From Paenibacillus sp. SZ31 (GTDB lineage: Bacteria; Bacillota; Bacilli; Paenibacillales; Paenibacillaceae), in contig NZ_JABBEA010000002.1 of assembly GCF_012912005.1 (NCBI RefSeq), positions 124,001 to 188,000 of the forward strand: a stretch of 64,000 bases of DNA. Direction: 5' to 3'. The translations under genes were made by a program, and so were the position numbers. This document shows, one piece after another, positions 59,481 through 64,000 of the stretch. The first letter of the stretch is position 1. Each line of letters opens with the position of its first letter. The notes beneath the pieces are model-generated. The model was given only the letters and a program-made list of their open reading frames with translations. It had not been told where the DNA came from and did no database searches.

Positions 59481-60146
59481 ATGTCACAATCCATTTTTCA
59501 AAACCGTCATTCCAAACGTAAATTTCATGCAGATAAACCGGTCAATAGAGAAACACTGGAATCCATCTTTAAGGATGCCATTAACGCGCCGTCCTGGGGC
59601 AATACCCAACCTTGGGAAGTGTATGTCGCTACTGGGGAGAAACTTGAAGAACTGCGGAGTGCATATTTAAAGGCCTTTGAGGACGGAGAACCCTTCCAAT
59701 CTGATATCCCTATGCCGACGGAATGGCCGGAGCTCTTTCAACAGCGTATGAATCAAGCTGGTGAAGCTCGTTTCAGCCAACTCGGCATTGCTCGTGGGGA
59801 TCATGAAGCCAAAGCAGAGAGAATGAAAGCCAATTTCCAATTTTTCGACGCACCAGTCGTTGCTTTTCTTACTTTAGATGCATCCTTAACGGAATGGTCC
59901 ATGCATGACCTTGGCATATTTTCCGGGTTCCTGATGCTATCCATTGAAGCCCATGGTCTCGGCAGTCTTCCAGCATATACTTCTATCTCTTATCCTAAGT
60001 TCCAGCGTGAGATCCTAGGTATACCCGATGACAAAAAAATTGTGGCTGGCATCATCTTTGGCTATCCAGTACTCGAAGACAAGGACTCTCAAGTAGTCAT
60101 GCCAAGAGTAGCACTTGAGGAAGTCATTCATTTCAAAGGAAACTGA
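59481..60146 (+). CDS. Nitroreductase (HypO-like)
   Basis: A 221-residue FMN nitroreductase-fold protein. NRHSKRKFHADKPVNRETLE and DAINAPSWGNTQPWEVYVAT are the FMN-binding motifs, SIEAHGLGSLPAYTSISYPK the conserved C-terminal segment, and IVAGIIFGYPV the last strand. It reduces quinones or nitro compounds. ATG start with GGGGGAA upstream. The divergent HxlR regulator suggests induction by electrophiles, oxidants or hypochlorite-like stress. Confidence 0.88.
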   Translation: MSQSIFQNRHSKRKFHADKPVNRETLESIFKDAINAPSWGNTQPWEVYVATGEKLEELRSAYLKAFEDGEPFQSDIPMPTEWPELFQQRMNQAGEARFSQLGIARGDHEAKAERMKANFQFFDAPVVAFLTLDASLTEWSMHDLGIFSGFLMLSIEAHGLGSLPAYTSISYPKFQREILGIPDDKKIVAGIIFGYPVLEDKDSQVVMPRVALEEVIHFKGN

Positions 60147-60201
60147 TTAGATACTTAAGGTGTTCATTTCTTAAGTATGAATAGATCTCTCTCAATTCAA
60201 A

Positions 60202-60244
60202 GGGGCCGCCCTATAAGTCATATAATGACTCTTAGGACGGCCCC
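60202..60244. terminator. Bidirectional GC-rich terminator
   Basis: GGGGCCG-CCTA and TAGG-CGGCCCC enclose AGTCAT/ATGACT. It lies between the convergent nitroreductase (+) and LRR-like (-) genes. Confidence 0.8.
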
Positions 60245-60301
60245 TCCGCTTTTGAGCAAGTTTAACTTTCTTTCCCTACTGAATAAGTAGTAAGGTCATT
60301 T

Positions 60302-61327
60302 TTACGTCAGGATTTTTGACAGATGCACGAGTCCCGAGGAATGTATTCGTTCTTCCTCAGCGATATTCTCATAGAGAAGATGTTCTTTTCCTGCATCCAT
60401 CATTCGTTTACGCATGGCAGCTATACGACCTTTACTGTGATCGATAAAACGGAAATCCACCTGACGCAAACTTTGCATTTCGAGCAAACCCTCAAAAGCT
60501 TCCGCCTTGATCCCCTTTTGTATCTCTTTCAAGACCAGTACCTCTAATTGACCCGCAGTCCACAGATTGTCAATCTCCTGTAATGATTTCATGAAATCCA
60601 ATTCTAGTTGACGGAGATTTTTCATACCTGTAAAGTCGCACAATCGCTCAATCTTAGGTAATGACAGATGTAGATAGACCAGGTTATGTAGCGTCCCCAC
60701 TGCATCAATATCGGTCAGATTACGGACAGAGGATAATCTCAGCATGCTTATATTCGATTCAGCCAGCACCTCAAGCGAACCGCTCAATGTACACTGATCG
60801 ATAGCCAAATATTCGATTAACGGTAAGTCCACAACAAAATCAAGTTGATCAATGGCACAATTCAAAACAAGGGTACGCAGGCGAATACAGTCCTCAATTG
60901 GTGAGAGATCAGAGAATTTCCCGCTAAGTGCGAGATAATCTAAATACTTAAAGTTACGTATGAAATCCAAATTTTGAATTTTGGGTGAGCGAATGGTGAG
61001 AAAGACCATCCTCTGCATCGTACTTAAGATATTCAGATCTTGTGGTTGCTTGAGATCCAGCTGTACAGCGGTGACATGCTTTAGTGCAGCGAGAATCTCC
61101 AAAAGTTCCTCGGTATAACGCCCTTTCACATCAGTGTTTGAGATGGATAGAATCAGATCCGGGCGTTTGGCAAACACATGTTCATCCAGTTGACGTAGAT
61201 CATGCATCTCGTCCAGCCCAGCAACAAAACTTACCGTAGCGCGGTTTCGCAATTGAGTGATAGCGTTACTCATTTTGTCATCATTCCAGGGAGCACCACT
61301 CATTGAAGCAGCCCAAGGTTCACTCAT
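60302..61327 (-). CDS. Leucine-rich-repeat-like protein
   Basis: A 341-residue cytoplasmic protein built of about eight irregular leucine-rich units of roughly 22 residues (for example LDFIRNFKYLDYLALSGKFS, LVYLHLSLPKIERLCDFTGM, LRQLELDFMKSLQEIDNLWT). It has no signal peptide or membrane segment. The pattern is that of intracellular LRR proteins with a probable protein-binding role; no enzymatic motif is visible. RBS GAAGGTG before the ATG at 61327. It stands alone between two convergent or tandem units, so context gives no function. Confidence 0.65.
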   Translation of the reverse strand: MSEPWAASMSGAPWNDDKMSNAITQLRNRATVSFVAGLDEMHDLRQLDEHVFAKRPDLILSISNTDVKGRYTEELLEILAALKHVTAVQLDLKQPQDLNILSTMQRMVFLTIRSPKIQNLDFIRNFKYLDYLALSGKFSDLSPIEDCIRLRTLVLNCAIDQLDFVVDLPLIEYLAIDQCTLSGSLEVLAESNISMLRLSSVRNLTDIDAVGTLHNLVYLHLSLPKIERLCDFTGMKNLRQLELDFMKSLQEIDNLWTAGQLEVLVLKEIQKGIKAEAFEGLLEMQSLRQVDFRFIDHSKGRIAAMRKRMMDAGKEHLLYENIAEEERIHSSGLVHLSKILT

Positions 61328-61424
61328 TAACCATCACCTTCTTTTCAAATTATCCCTAACTTGGGTAAGTGAAGTAAGTATTATGGTTATTATATAGAGA
61401 ACACTCCCAGGGTTCAAACCCTGC

Positions 61425-62603
61425 TTATCCTTCGACATTTGAACTCTTTATTCGACCAGTCATGGAGATTCTGAAGTAATTCGTTACAATACTAAATATT
61501 AGAAATACGATTCCTCCAACTACGATATATTGTGTACTTATTCCAGTTACGATTAGTCCACATATACTTGCACCAAATGTTGTTCCCAGGTTGGAAGAGG
61601 TCAGAAAGATCCCATTCGACAATTCGGGTGCCTCTGGTGCTGCAGATACCACCCAATATTGAGTGATATTGCCCCCTATGCCGCCTAAAATCCCCCAAAT
61701 GATAATAATGAAGGCTGTTGGCACACTGAATTGTCCGAAGGTGAACAGCAAGATGTAAACAGTAATTAGCGCAAATGGATACATCTTGACTGTTCTTAAC
61801 GGGTGATTAGCGAGAAGTTTCCCTGCCAGCATGTTCCCAACCATGTTAGCCAAGCCATATAGAAATAACATCACACTGACGGTGTTCCAGTCATATCTTG
61901 TCACGGTTTTCAGGAACTCGGCAAGGTAACTATAGACCCCAAATACGGCTCCGTTCATGAAAATCACACCAGCAATGGATAGCCACATCACGGACCTTCT
62001 CAATACAAACAGATGAGTACCCATTGAGAGTTTTTTCGTAACTGGCATTGAGGGCACGAACAGAAGTGTTGCTACGAATGCGATGATCGTTACGGCGGCA
62101 AAGAATAACATTGCATAGAACAACGATGTGGTGGTAGCAATCAAGCTCGAAAGGGGTACTCCAAGTACCATTCCTGCCGACACGCCTAGAAATACTTTAG
62201 CCACTGCCTTCGGCGCTTCTTTCTTGGGGACCGACGCCGCTGCGACCGTAAATGCCAATGAACAATAGACAGGATGGAAAAAAGCCGGAACGACACGTGC
62301 AATGACCAATACCGTAAAGTTTGATGTGATGGCGGAAACCAGGCTGCCCACAATAAAAATGCCAAGCACGAACAACATGACATGCTTGCGGTTCATGCCC
62401 GAAAATAATAAGGGCAAAATGGGACCAGATACAGCAACCGCAAGCGCAAAAAGACTCACAATCAAACCAGCGGTTGAGATACTGACCTGGTAATGGTCTG
62501 CAATCAAAGGCAAGATTCCGATTACGCCCATCTCCGTATTTAAAATACTGAATACACCAAAGGTCAGTATGAAGACAAGCAGGTGATTTCGTTTAGTTAT
62601 CAT
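61425..62603 (-). CDS. MFS transporter (AraJ/YdhP-like, DHA1)
   Basis: A 392-residue 12-helix efflux transporter, the paralog of the one at 29019: LNTEMGVIGILPLIADHYQV, SLFALAVAVSGPILPLLFSG and GVSAGMVLGVPLSSLIATT differ by few residues. I take the ATG at 62603 (MITKRNHLLVF), which overlaps the SDR stop codon by 11 bp; neither it nor an in-frame ATG at 62636 has a strong SD, so coupling to the SDR gene is likely. It forms an operon with the SDR. Confidence 0.87.
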   Translation of the reverse strand: MITKRNHLLVFILTFGVFSILNTEMGVIGILPLIADHYQVSISTAGLIVSLFALAVAVSGPILPLLFSGMNRKHVMLFVLGIFIVGSLVSAITSNFTVLVIARVVPAFFHPVYCSLAFTVAAASVPKKEAPKAVAKVFLGVSAGMVLGVPLSSLIATTTSLFYAMLFFAAVTIIAFVATLLFVPSMPVTKKLSMGTHLFVLRRSVMWLSIAGVIFMNGAVFGVYSYLAEFLKTVTRYDWNTVSVMLFLYGLANMVGNMLAGKLLANHPLRTVKMYPFALITVYILLFTFGQFSVPTAFIIIIWGILGGIGGNITQYWVVSAAPEAPELSNGIFLTSSNLGTTFGASICGLIVTGISTQYIVVGGIVFLIFSIVTNYFRISMTGRIKSSNVEG

Positions 62604-63432
62604 ATGCCATGGATCTAGAGAGATCCCGGTAAGCATCGATCTCTAACTGAAGGTTGGCTATTTTCTGCTCTGCAATGTCTATCGCGTCGGCTCCTGCAAT
62701 AAAGCGTTGCGGCGGTTGGACCTCGTTTGCAATCTTGAGGAGGGCATTAGCAAGTTTTTTTGGATCTCCAGGTTGTTGCCCGTTCTGATTCTTGAAAAAT
62801 TCCATATGACCAGCTCTCCGGTCATCATAGTCTTTAATCGAGGGCTTAGCGAAAGTTGACGATGTATCCGTAAGAAATTCTGTTCGGAAAAATCCGGGAT
62901 TGACTATAGTCGTATGAATACCGAAAGGAGCTACCTCAGGAGCCAATGCCTCCATCCATCCCTCAAGCGCAAATTTTGCAGCACTATAGGCCGAATTAAA
63001 CTCAAATCCTGAAATGCCAGCGCCTGAAGAGATCGAGATCACATGACCTGAACGTTGGTTACGCATCACAGGTAATATGGCCCGGGTAACGTGCATGGAA
63101 CCAACCAACGCCACCTGTAGCTGATGTTCAATCTGGTCAGGGGTCAGTTCCTCAAAATACCCTCCACAGAAATGCGCCGCATTATTTACGAGTACATCGA
63201 TTGCCCCGAACCGTTCAATTGCCGCCTTAACTGCAGAAAGTGCATCTGCAGGCTCGCAAACATCTAATGGGACAACCATTACATTCTCGGAATCACCGAT
63301 CGCACGAACCACCGCATCCGGATTCCGGCCGGTAGCCACAACCTTGTGTCCAGCAGTTAAAGCAGCCTTCGCAATAGTCGTGCCCATACCTCGACCAGCG
63401 CCAGTGATAAACCATACCTTTGTCTTATCCAT
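62593..63432 (-). CDS. SDR-family oxidoreductase
   Basis: A 279-residue classical short-chain dehydrogenase from the ATG at 63432 (MDKTKVWFITGAGRGMG; AAGGGA 9 nt upstream, two earlier in-frame ATGs are too close to the SD). TGAGRGMG binds the cofactor, NNAAH is near residue 88, and the catalytic Tyr-Lys pair is in SAYSAAKFALEGW near 155. The C-terminal extension (PPQRFIAGADAIDIAEQKI) is typical of this oxidoreductase subgroup. It is co-transcribed with the MFS gene and divergent from the LysR gene at 63590. Confidence 0.88.
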   Translation of the reverse strand: MDKTKVWFITGAGRGMGTTIAKAALTAGHKVVATGRNPDAVVRAIGDSENVMVVPLDVCEPADALSAVKAAIERFGAIDVLVNNAAHFCGGYFEELTPDQIEHQLQVALVGSMHVTRAILPVMRNQRSGHVISISSGAGISGFEFNSAYSAAKFALEGWMEALAPEVAPFGIHTTIVNPGFFRTEFLTDTSSTFAKPSIKDYDDRRAGHMEFFKNQNGQQPGDPKKLANALLKIANEVQPPQRFIAGADAIDIAEQKIANLQLEIDAYRDLSRSMAYDN

Positions 63433-63509
63433 ATCATTCATTCCCTTCAATTTCTTCTCCAGTTGCCTCGCTTTTTAGTTTAGCGTTTATGCACCACATA
63501 GCAAATACT

Positions 63510-63530
63510 CATATCTTATAACAAGATATG
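63510..63530. promoter_or_regulatory. Predicted LysR binding palindrome
   Basis: CATATCTT and AAGATATG, perfect 8-bp arms with a 5-bp centre, fit the T-N11-A rule for LysR operators. It lies between the SDR-MFS operon and the divergent LysR gene. Confidence 0.65.
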
Positions 63531-63589
63531 CTTGAAAGGCATTTCTTATAGGTTTATTGTAGAATATAAAGGATAAAGGAGGAGTTAAG

Positions 63590-64000
63590 ATGGAGATTAG
63601 AGTATTGCGTTATTTTCTTACGGTCGCCAGAGAAGGTAGCATTACACGTGCTGCTGATTTCTTGCATGTTACGCAGCCAACTTTGTCCAGACAATTGAAA
63701 GACCTTGAACAAGAGTTGGGAAAGAAATTATTTATTCGCAGTAGTTACAGTATTATTCTCACAGATGAAGGTATGCTTTTAAGAAATAGGGCTGAAGAAA
63801 TTGTAGGTATGGTCGATAAATTAGAGGCGGAATTTGAATCCATGGAAGAAACCATAAGTGGAGATATTTATATTGGCGGTGGAGAAACGGAAGCCATGAA
63901 ACAGATTGCAAGAGTGGCAAAAGAGGTGCAGAATAAATATCCCAATATACGCTATCACCTATACAGCGGCAACGAAGATGATGTAACTGAGCGGCTAGAC
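63590..64000 (+). CDS. LysR-family regulator (5' part; runs off the window edge)
   Basis: The first 137 residues of a LysR regulator. The HTH reads FLTVAREGSITRAADFLHVT then QPTLSRQLKDLEQELGKKLF, followed by the linker helix and the start of the effector domain (ISGDIYIGGGETEAM). Start ATG with AGGAGG. It is closely similar to the truncated LysR at 28133 and supplies the N-terminus missing there. It is divergent from the SDR-MFS operon and its likely regulator. Confidence 0.9.
   Translation, partial: MEIRVLRYFLTVAREGSITRAADFLHVTQPTLSRQLKDLEQELGKKLFIRSSYSIILTDEGMLLRNRAEEIVGMVDKLEAEFESMEETISGDIYIGGGETEAMKQIARVAKEVQNKYPNIRYHLYSGNEDDVTERLD

Noticed and set aside
61408..61423. CAGGGTTCAAACCCTG, resembling a tRNA T-arm or attachment site
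   Set aside because: The loop is one base too short for a T-arm, no acceptor, anticodon or CCA sequence surrounds it, and no integrase is present. It may be a weak terminator stem for the MFS gene.

Overview
The window looks like a chromosomal segment of a Paenibacillus-type Firmicute. Supporting signs are a secreted protein with a copper-amine-oxidase-like 'stalk' domain, an S-layer (SLH) protein remnant, a very large secreted pectin-degrading enzyme, strong AGGAGG ribosome binding sites with frequent GTG/TTG starts, cre-like (CcpA) sites, and many MerR/TetR/HxlR regulators paired with efflux pumps. I found no rRNA, tRNA, CRISPR array, transposase or prophage gene. The assignment rests on gene content read by eye, not on a database search.

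Layout. 1-3.4 kb: 5' part of a pseudokinase/AAA-ATPase regulator, a broken cadherin-like/SLH gene and a cupin protein. 3.5-11 kb: a 2127-residue rhamnogalacturonan lyase/acetylesterase with a promoter plus cre site, and a divergent AraC regulator. 11-21.6 kb: SDR dehydrogenase/TetR pair, LysR/acyltransferase-like hydrolase pair, sugar-efflux-like MFS, lipoprotein hydrolase, two-component system, ArsR-aldo/keto reductase operon. 21.7-25.2 kb: GH43 enzyme and alkaline phosphatase. 25.2-31 kb: MerR-MFS operon, a MATE and a LysR gene truncated head to head by a deletion, MFS/TetR pair. 31-34.6 kb: secreted stalk/PKD protein with a decayed copy of its own tail upstream, and an arginase-family protein. 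34.6-39.4 kb: MerR regulator divergent from an EthD-PTS-GH1 beta-glucoside operon with a 19-bp-spacer MerR-type promoter. 39.5-45.2 kb: GyrI-like/YafY pair, Bcr-type MFS, TetR-nitroreductase operon and divergent MFS with two TetR-type operators. 45.2-51.4 kb: glycosyltransferase, MFS, two A-type Fe-S carriers, HxlR regulator and a second paralogous MFS, divergent from a SufR-like cysteine-rich regulator. 51.4-53.1 kb: HSL-type esterase and TetR. 53.2-57.6 kb: a second beta-glucoside system (GH1, PTS, LicT-type antiterminator) with RAT/terminator and cre. 57.6-64 kb: Gfo/Idh/MocA oxidoreductase, HxlR/nitroreductase pair (HypR/HypO-like), LRR-like protein, SDR-MFS operon and the start of a divergent LysR gene.

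Two themes recur. One is plant-polysaccharide and glycoside use (PL11/CE12, GH43, two beta-glucoside PTS systems) under apparent carbon catabolite control. The other is detoxification and efflux: eight MFS pumps, a broken MATE pump, two nitroreductases, a macrolide-type glycosyltransferase and several oxidoreductases, nearly all next to a dedicated regulator with a recognisable operator. The least ordinary locus is 45-51 kb, where an apparent Fe-S-sensing regulator shares an operator region with an operon combining efflux and Fe-S carrier genes. A second unusual feature is a five-copy family of near-identical terminator hairpins, all on the minus strand downstream of detoxification or efflux genes.
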